Assembly (NCBI RefSeq): GCF_036884255.1
Contig: NZ_CP145605.1
Span: 2,232,001-2,296,000 of the forward strand
From: Paenibacillus tundrae
GTDB taxonomy: Bacteria > Bacillota > Bacilli > Paenibacillales > Paenibacillaceae
Direction: 5' to 3'
Length of the DNA: 64,000 nucleotides
Part shown: piece after piece, positions 8,031 through 16,819 of the stretch
Layout: each line of letters starts with the position of its first letter
Numbering within the stretch: the stretch's first letter is position 1
Position numbers and translations under genes: made by a program
The notes under the pieces: model-generated
Database searches by the model: none
What the model was told of the DNA's origin: nothing
The model's input: only the letters and a program-made list of their open reading frames with translations

Positions 8031-9434
8031 ATGAGAAAGAAATGGTTGGTTTCGGTGTTAGTAATGCTTACTTTATTGGCTTTTCCGGTCAGCGCATTCG
8101 CTGCTGCTGAGGGGCCGACTAATATCGAGCTTCAAAGTGGTTTGAACTCAGCCTTTACGTTCTTGGCTGTTGTGTTGGTGTTCTTGATGCAAGGGGGATT
8201 TGCTCTACTTGAAGCAGGCTCAACACGAATGAAAAACGCAGGACATATTGCGGGTAAAACGATCCTGACGTTAGGAATCTCAGTAATTGCGTTCTGGGCA
8301 CTAGGTTTCGGCCTTGGATTCGGTAACGGTAATGCCTTCTTCGGAACAACAGGATTCTTCCTGAGTGGGGACAAAATGGCTGCTTCCTTCGAGTCATTAG
8401 CATTCTCCGATGTTCCACTGACCGTTAAATTTGTATTCCATCTAGCTTTTGCTGCGGTGTCATTAGCCATTGCTTGCGGTGGTATGGCTGAACGCGCAAA
8501 GATGAGCGTATATATCGTTTTCGGTACTCTTTATACTATTATAATGTATCCTGTTGTTGCTCACTGGGTATGGGGTGGCGGCTGGCTCGCAGAGCTGGGT
8601 ATGCAAGACTTTGCAGGTTCGACAGTCGTTCACTTAACGGGTGCTACAGCAGCATTGGTTGCTACAATCTTGTTGAAACCTCGTATCGGTAAATATAACA
8701 AAGACGGTAAACCTAACATTATCCCAGGTCACAACCAAGTGTATTCTGTACTCGGGGTTATCATTCTCTGGATTGGTTGGTTTGGTTTCAACCCAGGTAG
8801 TACATTAACAGCTTTGGATGATGGATTCTTCGGTTATGTTGCTTTGACTACCAACGTAGCTGCGGCTGCTGGTGGTGTAGCTGCACTCTTGATCTCTTGG
8901 GCAGTTCTTGGTAAATCCGATATTCCAAGTATGTTGAACGGTGTGCTTGCGGCACTCGTTGCAATCACTGGTGCTTGTGCGTTCGTTGAGCCTTGGGCAG
9001 CTCTCGTCATCGGTGCTTTGGCAGGTATTATCACATTCTTCACAGCTCAATATTTCGATCGTAAAGGTATTGACGATCCAATCTATGCTTTCTCTGTTCA
9101 CGGTGTTGCTGGTATGTGGGGAGCGATCTCTACAGGATTGTTTGCTACACCAGAGCTTGCTGAGCATGCGGGTGTAGGTCAAGCGGGTCTGTTCTATGGC
9201 GGTGGTTTCCACCAATTGGGTGTACAGCTTCTCGGTCTTGTAGGCGCATTTGCCTTCGTACTTGTTGTATCCTTCATTATCCTGGGCGGTATGAAAGCGA
9301 TTATGGGTATCCGTGTTACGGAAGAAGAAGAAACAATGGGTCTGGATATGAGTGAGCATGGTACTTACGGGTATCCTGAGCAAATGAAACATGCGGAAAG
9401 CAAATCCAACGGAGGCGGTACGTTCAGCTCCTAA
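8031..9434 (+). CDS. amtB: Ammonium transporter AmtB
   Basis: A polytopic membrane channel of 467 residues for ammonium uptake. The first 28 residues are a signal peptide (MRKKWLVSVLVMLTLLAF, then cleavage after AFA). Amt hallmarks are present: MQGGFALLEAGSTRMKNAGH, the pore histidines in VVAHWVWGGGWL and FSVHGVAGMWG, and GWFGFNPGS. The ATG at 8031 is favoured over an in-frame GTG at 8022, which is only two bases from GAGGGA. The upstream GlnR/TnrA-type box predicts induction by nitrogen limitation. There is no glnK downstream; instead a GlnD-like DUF294 gene and an exonuclease follow without a terminator. Confidence 0.95.
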   Translation: MRKKWLVSVLVMLTLLAFPVSAFAAAEGPTNIELQSGLNSAFTFLAVVLVFLMQGGFALLEAGSTRMKNAGHIAGKTILTLGISVIAFWALGFGLGFGNGNAFFGTTGFFLSGDKMAASFESLAFSDVPLTVKFVFHLAFAAVSLAIACGGMAERAKMSVYIVFGTLYTIIMYPVVAHWVWGGGWLAELGMQDFAGSTVVHLTGATAALVATILLKPRIGKYNKDGKPNIIPGHNQVYSVLGVIILWIGWFGFNPGSTLTALDDGFFGYVALTTNVAAAAGGVAALLISWAVLGKSDIPSMLNGVLAALVAITGACAFVEPWAALVIGALAGIITFFTAQYFDRKGIDDPIYAFSVHGVAGMWGAISTGLFATPELAEHAGVGQAGLFYGGGFHQLGVQLLGLVGAFAFVLVVSFIILGGMKAIMGIRVTEEEETMGLDMSEHGTYGYPEQMKHAESKSNGGGTFSS

Positions 9435-9472
9435 GTTGAAGATTGCTGAATCATGCTTCAAGGAGGCCGGAC

Positions 9473-10561
9473 ATGATGGAACCCATCCCGTTTATCAACC
9501 ATTCTTGGTCCTATACGGAAATAGATGTTGCAGCATCTGTTGAAGAATTGCGCCAGGCACGAATCGTATTACAGAATGAGCTCCAGGAATTGTTGTCCGC
9601 TTCCTTGTCGAAGGTTGAATGGTACCAAACGGTAAATGAGCTGCATGACCGGATTGCCCGGAAAGCAGTAGAGTTATGCATCCAGGGGATGGTAGAGGAA
9701 GGCTTCGGCCAACCTCCCGTCCCCTATGCCTTTATCGTTTTTGGTAGTTCAGGCAGGGAAGAGTCAACATTATGGAGTGATCAGGACAATGGCATGATCA
9801 TTAGTGATATGCCGCATGAAGAAAAAGAATCCTATTATGCTGAACTTGGTCAGCGCATTACGGATGTGTTAGAAGAGCTTGGGTATGCCAAATGTGAAGG
9901 TAAGGTCATGTGTTCCGAGCGGCTGTGGAGAAAGACGCTGGAAGCTTGGAAACAACAGCTGTCGGAATGGCGTTCAGATCTAGCCTGGGAGCCAGTTCGT
10001 AATCTCATTATAGCTTCAGATATGCGCTTTATTACAGGAGATCATCGACTTGCGGAAGAATGGATTAACGAATTTTACGAAGGGTTCAGACAGGTGCCTG
10101 AGCTTTCCGATGCTGTTCTACGCAATACAGTCAAACATAAAGCTACATTAAATATTCTTGGGCAGGTGGTCACTGAGCGTTTTGGTGAACATGCAGGAGG
10201 ATTTGATGTGAAATATGGTTTATACATTCCGTTGGTCAATAGCGCAAGATTTCTAGCATTACAGCATGGGATTAAAGAAACATCCACACTCAAGCGGATA
10301 GAGCGATTGGTTTCGCTGGAGGCTGTTCCACTTACCTTGTTGGATGCGGCTGGCAGAGCATTCGTATCCGCACTTGAATTTCGTCGTAATACACCGGCTG
10401 TGCTCAAACGGGATCTACAGCAGAGCAGTGGTTTTTTGGATGAGAAACAAATGAAGCAAAAGCAAATGCATTATGAACTGAGGAATACATTAGGGCTGGT
10501 ACGTCGTGTGCACCGCGCACTGCAACGACAGCTGCGTTTCGCGGAGAGGAGACGTCCATGA
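9473..10561 (+). CDS. DUF294 nucleotidyltransferase-like protein
   Basis: A 362-residue protein related to the PII uridylyltransferase GlnD catalytic fold. The nucleotidyltransferase signature is GSSGREESTLWSDQDNGMII (G-S then D-x-D), about residues 95-115, and the second half matches the substrate-binding DUF294 C-terminal domain (SDMRFITGDHRLAEEW, NTVKHKATLNILGQ). No CBS or cyclic-nucleotide domain is fused, unlike many proteobacterial relatives. AAGGAGG at 9460-9466 supports ATG 9473 or 9476. It lies 38 bases after amtB with no terminator and overlaps the next gene by four bases (ATGA), so the three genes probably form an operon. A role in modifying a signalling protein is inference. Confidence 0.8.
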   Translation: MMEPIPFINHSWSYTEIDVAASVEELRQARIVLQNELQELLSASLSKVEWYQTVNELHDRIARKAVELCIQGMVEEGFGQPPVPYAFIVFGSSGREESTLWSDQDNGMIISDMPHEEKESYYAELGQRITDVLEELGYAKCEGKVMCSERLWRKTLEAWKQQLSEWRSDLAWEPVRNLIIASDMRFITGDHRLAEEWINEFYEGFRQVPELSDAVLRNTVKHKATLNILGQVVTERFGEHAGGFDVKYGLYIPLVNSARFLALQHGIKETSTLKRIERLVSLEAVPLTLLDAAGRAFVSALEFRRNTPAVLKRDLQQSSGFLDEKQMKQKQMHYELRNTLGLVRRVHRALQRQLRFAERRRP

Positions 10562-11295
10562 GAGAGCCGGCACGGGGCAATACAGGATTTTGGAATTCGC
10601 TGCGCCAGGGAGGGGTTCCTTCCGCCATCGCTTCCATAATGGGAGCCCCTACGGCGCAACACATGGCTTTTATCCGTTCCATGATGAGAGAACAGCGTAG
10701 ACCTGAGGTGCTTCACACCCCGTTGAACGAGTTGGACGCAGTTGTGTTCGATCTGGAAACGACGGGCTTTTCACCTCAACATGGAGATGAGATTCTTTCG
10801 TTTGGAGCAGTACGGATTAATGGAGGTGTCATCGTGGAGGGTGAGCAGTTCTACACGTTGGTACAGTCCAAGACGGCAGTTCCAGAACATATCACTGAAC
10901 TCACGGGAATTACGCAGGAGATGACATTGGATGCACCCTCCCTCCTAGAGGGATTACATGATTTTATGTCATTTGTCGGAGGTAGTGTGCTCGTCGCACA
11001 TGCGAGTGGGCATGATCGTGCTTTTCTGAATGCAGCGTTATGGCGCACAACCAAGGTAAGGCTTACGCACCGACTGATCGACACGATGATGTTGGCGCGG
11101 TGGCTGGAGCCTGGTAGACCAGGTTACGGGCTGGATGAGCTGCTGGAATCGAGAGGCATTACCATTCAGGGTCGTCACCATGCTCTGGAAGATGCGAAGA
11201 TGACCGCACAACTGTGGTCATGTTACTTGGAAGATATGATTCAGCATAATGTAGAAACGTTGGGGGATCTGTACACTCAGTTAAGTCATGCGTAA
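10558..11295 (+). CDS. DnaQ-like DEDDh 3'-5' exonuclease
   Basis: A 245-residue protein with a DEDDh exonuclease domain from about residue 58. Motif ExoI is FDLETTGF, ExoII contains LVAHASGHDRAFLN, and ExoIII is HHALEDAKMTAQLW. The N-terminal 55 residues are not part of the domain. It resembles the proofreading-type exonucleases that commonly follow DUF294 nucleotidyltransferases. Start ATG overlaps the stop of the upstream gene (ATGA), so translation is likely coupled. The 3' end overlaps the convergent MPN gene by 15 bases. Substrate in vivo is unknown. Confidence 0.85.
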   Translation: MREPARGNTGFWNSLRQGGVPSAIASIMGAPTAQHMAFIRSMMREQRRPEVLHTPLNELDAVVFDLETTGFSPQHGDEILSFGAVRINGGVIVEGEQFYTLVQSKTAVPEHITELTGITQEMTLDAPSLLEGLHDFMSFVGGSVLVAHASGHDRAFLNAALWRTTKVRLTHRLIDTMMLARWLEPGRPGYGLDELLESRGITIQGRHHALEDAKMTAQLWSCYLEDMIQHNVETLGDLYTQLSHA

Positions 11296-11766
11296 TTGTA
11301 ATGGCTGTAATCTATATTCGATACCTTCGTCAGGTGTCTGTGTCGCGGATTCAATCTCATAAGCACGTAAGTTCATCTTGTTATGACTTGTTGAATCACT
11401 GGGATGAACAGGTGATCCAATGAGATATACGTTTAGCAAACCGGCAAAAGTCGGAAGGGCGTCGATGTCCTCCAGAGATGGTAACGGCTCTGTTCGAGGA
11501 TGGGAGTGGAATACGCCAACAAGCGTAGGTTCCTGAAAGATGCAACGAATCCATTCCGCCTGCTCCAGTTGGAAATGATGCAGCGGGTCAGGTGCTACGT
11601 TACGAATGGGCTGAAACCGACTGATTCGTATGCCGCCCGCTGCAGCTTCACCCAGCACAACCCCGCAGGCTTCCTGTGGCAGCGAATGGAACATGTAATC
11701 TGATATTTCTTGCTCCACGGAGGAAAGGATGTAGATTGTGTTCTGCTGTCCACGAAGTGCTGCCAT
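11281..11766 (-). CDS. M67 family (JAB1/MPN) metallopeptidase
   Basis: A 161-residue protein with a complete JAMM zinc motif: a glutamate in PQEACGVVLG near residue 32, then HSHPRTEPLPSLEDID near residues 87-102 (H-x-H followed by S and D). Bacterial proteins of this type cleave isopeptide bonds or release sulfur from thiocarboxylated ubiquitin-like carriers. No ubiquitin-like, E1-like or cysteine synthase gene is adjacent, so the pathway cannot be assigned. It is convergent with and overlaps the exonuclease gene by 15 bases. Confidence 0.85.
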   Translation of the reverse strand: MAALRGQQNTIYILSSVEQEISDYMFHSLPQEACGVVLGEAAAGGIRISRFQPIRNVAPDPLHHFQLEQAEWIRCIFQEPTLVGVFHSHPRTEPLPSLEDIDALPTFAGLLNVYLIGSPVHPSDSTSHNKMNLRAYEIESATQTPDEGIEYRLQPLQLRMT

Positions 11767-11867
11767 TTGTATTCACCCCTCTCTCTTTGGCTCCTGTTTC
11801 GGCAGGAGTCCTTTTTCATTTTATTTTATAGAAGCTGTTCAAAAAGTCCAATTTTTATGGATTCAGA

Positions 11868-11897
11868 TTGTAAAAATTTTAAGGAAAAGGGTACAAT
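11868..11897 (+). promoter_or_regulatory. Sigma-A type promoter of the TlpA-like gene
   Basis: TTGTAA (11868-11873) and TACAAT (11892-11897) are separated by 18 bases, about 75 bases upstream of the GTG start. Confidence 0.6.
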
Positions 11898-11973
11898 ATG
11901 AGAGAAGATCTAGGTTTGTTCCATATGAACGTTAAAATCATGCGGGATACTGACGATAAGAGGGTGAATAACC

Positions 11974-12525
11974 GTGAAAAGAAACCTATACATATGGATT
12001 GTTGCTGTATTACTCATTGGTTTTGCGTTAGCGCAAAATGCAGGGGATGGGATTGCAGCGGTATTCAAGCAGGAGGAACCTCTTCCTACGGAGACTGGGC
12101 CTCGTGCAGGGTTGCTTGCTCCTGAATTTTCTCTAACAGCCATGGACGGGAAAACCTACAATGTAGGTGGAGCTAAGGATAAAGCGATAATTGTGAACTT
12201 TTGGGCGTCTTGGTGTGAGCCTTGCAAACAGGAGGCACCAGAGCTAAATTCCTTGGCAGCAAAGTACAAAGATAAATTAGACGTGTATGGTGTTAATGTG
12301 ACATCTTACGATAAACTTAAGGATGCCAAAGCCTTTGTAGATGAGTATAAGCTCACCTTCCCAATCTTGCTGGATGAAGACGGAGCTACTTATGCAAAGT
12401 ATAACGGAGTGGCCTTTCCTACAAATGTACTGATTGATGCCAACGGCGTGATTCAGGAGGTTATTCTTGGCATTTTGCCTGAGGAAGAGTTGGAACGTAA
12501 AATAAAGGCAGTGATTAAAAAGTAA
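11974..12525 (+). CDS. TlpA/ResA-type membrane-anchored thioredoxin
   Basis: A 183-residue thiol-disulfide oxidoreductase facing the outside of the membrane. An uncleaved-looking N-terminal signal anchor covers residues 4-22. The thioredoxin domain begins near residue 45 (GLLAPEFSLTAMDGK) and has the active site WASWCEPCKQE, with the cis-proline segment VAFPTNVLID. ResA/TlpA relatives reduce apocytochrome c or other exported thiols; no cytochrome maturation gene is adjacent here. GTG start with AGAGGGTG upstream. Followed by a bidirectional terminator. Confidence 0.9.
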   Translation: MKRNLYIWIVAVLLIGFALAQNAGDGIAAVFKQEEPLPTETGPRAGLLAPEFSLTAMDGKTYNVGGAKDKAIIVNFWASWCEPCKQEAPELNSLAAKYKDKLDVYGVNVTSYDKLKDAKAFVDEYKLTFPILLDEDGATYAKYNGVAFPTNVLIDANGVIQEVILGILPEEELERKIKAVIKK

Positions 12526-12591
12526 CTGTCTTAAAGGAAATCCTAATGATGTCTTCAATAAGGCGACAAACGATGGATTCAACCAAAAATA

Positions 12592-12637
12592 AAGCGCCCA
12601 TTCTCCGTTGCTGGAGAAGAGCGCTTCTTTTATTTTC
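12592..12637. terminator. Bidirectional terminator between the TlpA-like gene and cimA
   Basis: AAGCGC (12592-12597) pairs with GCGCTT (12621-12626) and TTCTCC with GGAGAA inside; A-rich and T-rich tails on either side. Confidence 0.85.
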
Positions 12638-12651
12638 CGGGAAATATGCGT

Positions 12652-14271
12652 TTAATGATTATTTAGCCCATGTGCAGCGATTGAAACGATGCTAGGCTCG
12701 TCCTGTATGTTTTCCTGAAGTAACGCGTAGCGGAAACTGTGCACGAGTGCTTCCCAGCTCGCTTCAATAACGTTCTCAGATACACCAACTGTATTCCACG
12801 TGTTTTCCGTATTTTTGGATTCAATCAGAACACGTACTTTGGCTGCTGTAGCATCTTTCTCATCTAAGACACGTACTTTGTAGTCAGAAAGATGCATGTT
12901 GCCGAGTGAAGGGAAGTATTGTACAAGCGCCTTACGAACAGCATTATCGAGTGCGTTGACAGGACCGTTACCTTCCGCAGCGGTGTACACACTGTTTCCG
13001 CCTACATTCAGTTTAACAAAAGCTTCGGAAACAACGGGTTTTCCGGCTGTTTTCTCCACTAACATTTTGAAAGATTCAAAGGTGAATAGTTCTTTGATGT
13101 CTCCATTGGCCTCACGAATCAATAATTCGAGTGAAGCATCCGCACCTTCAAACTGGTAGCCTTGGTGCTCCAGACCTTTAATTTTCTCAATAATCTGGCG
13201 AGAATTTTCGCTGCTAGGGTCGAACTCAAGCCCGAGTTCTTGAGCCTTAGACACAATGTTACTTTGTCCAGCGAGCTCAGAGACAAGTACACGTTGTTTA
13301 TTCCCAACAAGTTCTGGCACGATATGCTCATACGTTCGGGAATCACGCAAGATGGCGGAGACGTGAATTCCACCTTTGTGTGCAAAAGCAGCATTACCAA
13401 CGTATGGCTGGTTAATTGGCATGTTAACATTCGCGATCTCACTTACGTAGCGTGCTACGTTGGTCAGTTGTTTCATCGAATCTTCAGACACGCACTCATA
13501 GCCAAGCTTCAATTGTAGGTTAGGGATAATGGAAGCCAGGTTGGCGTTACCACAACGTTCTCCATACCCATTCATCGTACCTTGTACCTGTCTTGCACCG
13601 GCTTGTACGGCGCTTAATGTGTTGGCAACAGCCAGTTCACAGTCATTGTGCGTATGAATGCCAAGCTGAGCCAAGGGCAGTCCCTGGTAGAGTGTCGATA
13701 CAATCTCATGCACCTCATGGGGCATTGTTCCGCCGTTGGTATCACACATAACCAGCCAGTCTGCTCCAGCTTCATGCGCTTTGGTCAGCACCGCTTGGGC
13801 ATATTCTGGATTATGTTTGAAGCCATCAAAGAAGTGCTCTGCATCAAAAATGACTTCCATTCCCTTTTGTTTAAGATAGGCGATAGAGTCATAGATCATG
13901 GAGAGGTTTTCTTCTAAAGTGGTTTGCAGTGCAGTGTGCACGTGGAAGTCCCATGACTTCCCAACAAGTGTCGCTGCATGAGCACCTGATTCAAGAATTC
14001 GTTGTAAGTTAGCGTCCCCACTGGCGACAGAGCCTTTCCGACGTGTGCTGCCAAATGCAACCACCTTGGCGTTCAAGTTCAATTCCTTGACTCTTTTGAA
14101 AAACTCAATGTCCTTGGTGTTGCTGCCCGGAATTCCGCCTTCAATATAATGAGCACCCAGGTCATCGAGCTTTTTGGCAATTTTGAGCTTGTCATCTGCC
14201 GATAAGCTGACACCCTCCCCTTGTGTGCCGTCACGTAAAGTCGTATCGAAGATGGAAATGGCCTTTGACAT
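12652..14271 (-). CDS. cimA: Citramalate synthase CimA
   Basis: A 539-residue cytoplasmic enzyme that condenses pyruvate and acetyl-CoA to (R)-citramalate, the first step of the threonine-independent isoleucine route. The TIM-barrel has the HMGL signatures FDTTLRDGTQGEGVSLS near the start and the metal/substrate motif LGIHTHNDCELAVANTLS near residue 205. The region after about residue 400 is the LeuA-type allosteric domain (VNALDNAVRKAL, then LSDYKVRVL). The N-terminal DGTQGEG and the overall length fit the long CimA type rather than 2-isopropylmalate synthase. A well placed AGGAGG lies just upstream of the ATG. No other branched-chain amino acid gene is adjacent. Confidence 0.92.
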   Translation of the reverse strand: MSKAISIFDTTLRDGTQGEGVSLSADDKLKIAKKLDDLGAHYIEGGIPGSNTKDIEFFKRVKELNLNAKVVAFGSTRRKGSVASGDANLQRILESGAHAATLVGKSWDFHVHTALQTTLEENLSMIYDSIAYLKQKGMEVIFDAEHFFDGFKHNPEYAQAVLTKAHEAGADWLVMCDTNGGTMPHEVHEIVSTLYQGLPLAQLGIHTHNDCELAVANTLSAVQAGARQVQGTMNGYGERCGNANLASIIPNLQLKLGYECVSEDSMKQLTNVARYVSEIANVNMPINQPYVGNAAFAHKGGIHVSAILRDSRTYEHIVPELVGNKQRVLVSELAGQSNIVSKAQELGLEFDPSSENSRQIIEKIKGLEHQGYQFEGADASLELLIREANGDIKELFTFESFKMLVEKTAGKPVVSEAFVKLNVGGNSVYTAAEGNGPVNALDNAVRKALVQYFPSLGNMHLSDYKVRVLDEKDATAAKVRVLIESKNTENTWNTVGVSENVIEASWEALVHSFRYALLQENIQDEPSIVSIAAHGLNNH

Positions 14272-14574
14272 GAAGATCCTCCTTTGAGATAAAGCGCTTT
14301 TTTAAAAGTTAATTGGTTAGTTGGGAAAGTAATAAAGTTTAAGTTGTGTAAATCCTTCGATTCTGCAACGCTACACTGTGTTAAACTGGCTGCGTTGATT
14401 TGTCCTAAAGTCGTGAATTTGTATAATTAATTATTATAGCACCATTATAGCCAAATGCTACATAGAATTCGCAGTTTCATGTAACAAAAATAGGATTTTT
14501 GAGTTTTAGCACAGCGTGAATGACTGAGAAAATTATGTTATGCTTGTTAGAATTGGATAAAGGAGGGAGATATA
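14272..14574. other. Intergenic region upstream of cimA
   Basis: About 300 AT-rich bases between the divergent cimA and the small membrane peptide gene. On the minus strand two -10-like boxes (GGCTATAAT and GTGCTATAAT) lie near 14430-14450, but no good -35 is at the right distance. No T-box element was seen. AAAGGAGGGAG near 14560 belongs to the following small gene. Confidence 0.4.
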
Positions 14575-14682
14575 TTGAGCTTTGTTTGGGAAAATACAAT
14601 TATTTCATTAATAGCTACAATCATATTTGGAGTCGGCATATGGGCAATTGTTCGGTTGATCATCAAGTCCTTTCAGAAATAA
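14575..14682 (+). CDS. Small single-pass membrane peptide (35 aa)
   Basis: A TTG start is placed eight bases after a very strong AAAGGAGGGAG site. The predicted peptide begins MSFVWENTIISLIATIIFGV and ends in a basic tail (VRLIIKSFQK). A single hydrophobic helix covers residues 8-28, with the basic end predicted to face the cytoplasm. The ribosome site and the clean membrane-helix layout support a real gene. No family recognised; it could be a regulatory micropeptide or part of a small-protein family of Paenibacillus. Confidence 0.55.
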   Translation: MSFVWENTIISLIATIIFGVGIWAIVRLIIKSFQK

Positions 14683-14719
14683 ACGCCATCTAGCTCATGA
14701 TGAAGCTAGTATAAATATG

Positions 14720-14833
14720 ATGGAATTCAATTGAACGATAAGCATTTTGCATCTAATCAAAATTTATACAAGTCCATTGAAGCAGTTTGAATTCCATGAT
14801 GATGATTAACAAGATGCAAAATGCTTGTATAAA
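14720..14833. repeat. Interleaved inverted repeats (three crossing pairs)
   Basis: Three exact inverted repeat pairs occur in the order C-A-B then C'-A'-B': ATGGAATTCAA (14720-14730) with 14787-14797; AAGCATTTTGCATCT (14740-14754) with 14812-14826; TTTATACAAG (14763-14772) with 14824-14833. Because the order is not reversed, the pairs cross instead of nesting; they cannot all form in a single plain hairpin. A' and B' overlap by three bases. The block lies just upstream of dinB. It may be a rearranged small mobile or palindromic element or an RNA with alternative folds. Confidence 0.8.
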
Positions 14834-14964
14834 TGAGAGTTCTTGCACAACCTCTATAAATAATTTTACATAAGAAACTGGAATATTATAAACTATAGAG
14901 TGTGGGGTGTGATGTTACATTTCCAATGGTCTACGAATCGGTATGCGAAGGGCGGAGGTTAAAT

Positions 14965-16266
14965 ATGTCTTCAGACGGAACGCATTATACCCATGTTGAA
15001 CAATATTATCCTGCCGCCGGGCGGGTCATTTTGCATGTGGATATGAACGCTTTTTACTGTTCTGTGCATGAAGCGGAGGAGCCAGAGTTATATCGAGGCA
15101 AGGCGACGGCTGTGGCTGGCAGCAGCGAGGTGCGAAAAGGGGTCATTGTGACCTGCTCCTACGTAGCTAGAGGTAGAGGAATATCAACAGGCATGGTTGT
15201 CCATCAGGCCATGAAGAAATGTCCTGATTTAATTGTGATTCGACCTGACTTTCATTTATATCGGAAGTATTCCAGAGCATTCATGCAAATTGCATACAGC
15301 TATACACCGCTGCTTGAGGCAACCTCTATTGATGAGTGTTATCTTGACATCACCGGTTCGAAACAGTTCGGCACACCTATGGAAATTGCAGCCAGCATAC
15401 AGGATCGAATTCGAGAGGAGTTAGGATTACCCTGTTCTATTGGAATCGCGCCTAATAAGCTGCTGGCTAAGATGGCATCGGATCTGAAAAAGCCTAATGG
15501 GATTTCCATTCTGCGAATGAGAGACGTGCCCAACATTCTATGGCATAGACCATGCAATGAACTGTTTGGCATAGGTAAGAAGACAGCGGAGAAGCTAAAG
15601 AAAATCGGTATTGAGACGATTGGACAGCTTGCCCATTCAGATGAGCGAATGCTCACAGATCTATTTGGTGTCAACGGTACCTGGTTGAAGAATTCAGCTA
15701 AAGGGATTAATCATTCGCCTGTGCAGGCTGAGCGGGAAGCGAACAAGTCCATCGGACACACAACAACATTGCCAGCGGACATATCGGATATGAATGATGT
15801 GCAGCGAGTTCTATTAAATATTAGTGACCAGGTCGCCAGAAGGCTGCGTAAGCATGAAATGTTGAGTCAGGGTATTCAGATCACCATTCGCACGCCGGAC
15901 ATGAAGACCATTACCCGCTCTCGGTTAATGGAAGTGCCTACAGAGGATTCGTCCATCATATATCGGGAAGCTTGTGCGTTGTTCGCTAAACACTGGGGAA
16001 GTGGGAAACCGGTTCGAATGTTAGGAATCACCTTACAAACGTTGATCCCGCGTGAAGAATCTGCCATTCAGATGGATCTGTTTGAATATGAGCAGAAGCC
16101 GAAGAAGGAGAGCTTGATTCGGATCATGGATCAATTGCGTGACAAATTTGGGGAAAATGCAGTTGTAACCGCGGGCATGATCGGTGACGATCCATCCGTG
16201 TTACTGCGCGACCATAAAGTAAGGGGAACTTCCTTGCAAAAAGATAATTTGCAAAGTCTTGATTAA
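14965..16266 (+). CDS. dinB: DNA polymerase IV (DinB, Y-family)
   Basis: An error-prone translesion polymerase of 433 residues. Catalytic residues are in LHVDMNAFYCSV (Asp), and the acidic pair is in ATSIDECYLDITG. SCSIGIAPN-type palm/fingers motifs (PCSIGIAPNKLLAKMAS) and a helix-hairpin-helix region (LFGIGKKTAEKLKKIGIETI) follow, then the little-finger domain. The C-terminus holds a beta-clamp binding peptide, QMDLF. The start at ATG 14965 has GGCGGAGG six bases upstream; the frame is open 21 codons earlier but with no ribosome site. No clear LexA box was seen upstream. Confidence 0.93.
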   Translation: MSSDGTHYTHVEQYYPAAGRVILHVDMNAFYCSVHEAEEPELYRGKATAVAGSSEVRKGVIVTCSYVARGRGISTGMVVHQAMKKCPDLIVIRPDFHLYRKYSRAFMQIAYSYTPLLEATSIDECYLDITGSKQFGTPMEIAASIQDRIREELGLPCSIGIAPNKLLAKMASDLKKPNGISILRMRDVPNILWHRPCNELFGIGKKTAEKLKKIGIETIGQLAHSDERMLTDLFGVNGTWLKNSAKGINHSPVQAEREANKSIGHTTTLPADISDMNDVQRVLLNISDQVARRLRKHEMLSQGIQITIRTPDMKTITRSRLMEVPTEDSSIIYREACALFAKHWGSGKPVRMLGITLQTLIPREESAIQMDLFEYEQKPKKESLIRIMDQLRDKFGENAVVTAGMIGDDPSVLLRDHKVRGTSLQKDNLQSLD

Positions 16267-16339
16267 ATAAGGCATAATAGAGACTTGCGGTTATAAAATT
16301 GTTTGTAATTACTCTTACTTTGTATTAATATGTTTCTAG

Positions 16340-16627
<288 letters not shown>

Positions 16628-16652
16628 ATCATTATCTATATTGTAACATGCT

Positions 16653-16692
16653 AAGCACTTTCTGCTGTCTTCCACAGTGGGACGTGCTTTTT
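16653..16692 (+). terminator. Terminator of the ferredoxin gene
   Basis: AAGCAC (16653-16658) pairs with GTGCTT (16684-16689), with an inner CTG/CAG pair, followed by five T residues. Confidence 0.75.
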
Positions 16693-16819
16693 CGTTGTTT
16701 ACACGTATGTGTCAGAAGATAGTGGAAAATAATCCGAGGACTCAAGTCCTATGGATTTCAATCGTTAATCTGCCGATATATAAGAAGAAACGGAAAATGG
16801 CGAACTGATGGAGGATCGG

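Noticed and set aside
11281-11766. Part of a ubiquitin-like (CBASS/Bil-like) defense module
   Set aside because: No E1, E2 or ubiquitin-like gene is adjacent; JAMM proteins of this size are common outside such modules.
14272-14574. T-box leader before cimA
   Set aside because: No T-box consensus was seen on the minus strand.
14834-14964. LexA/SOS operator upstream of dinB
   Set aside because: No good CGAAC-N4-GTTCG match in the leader.
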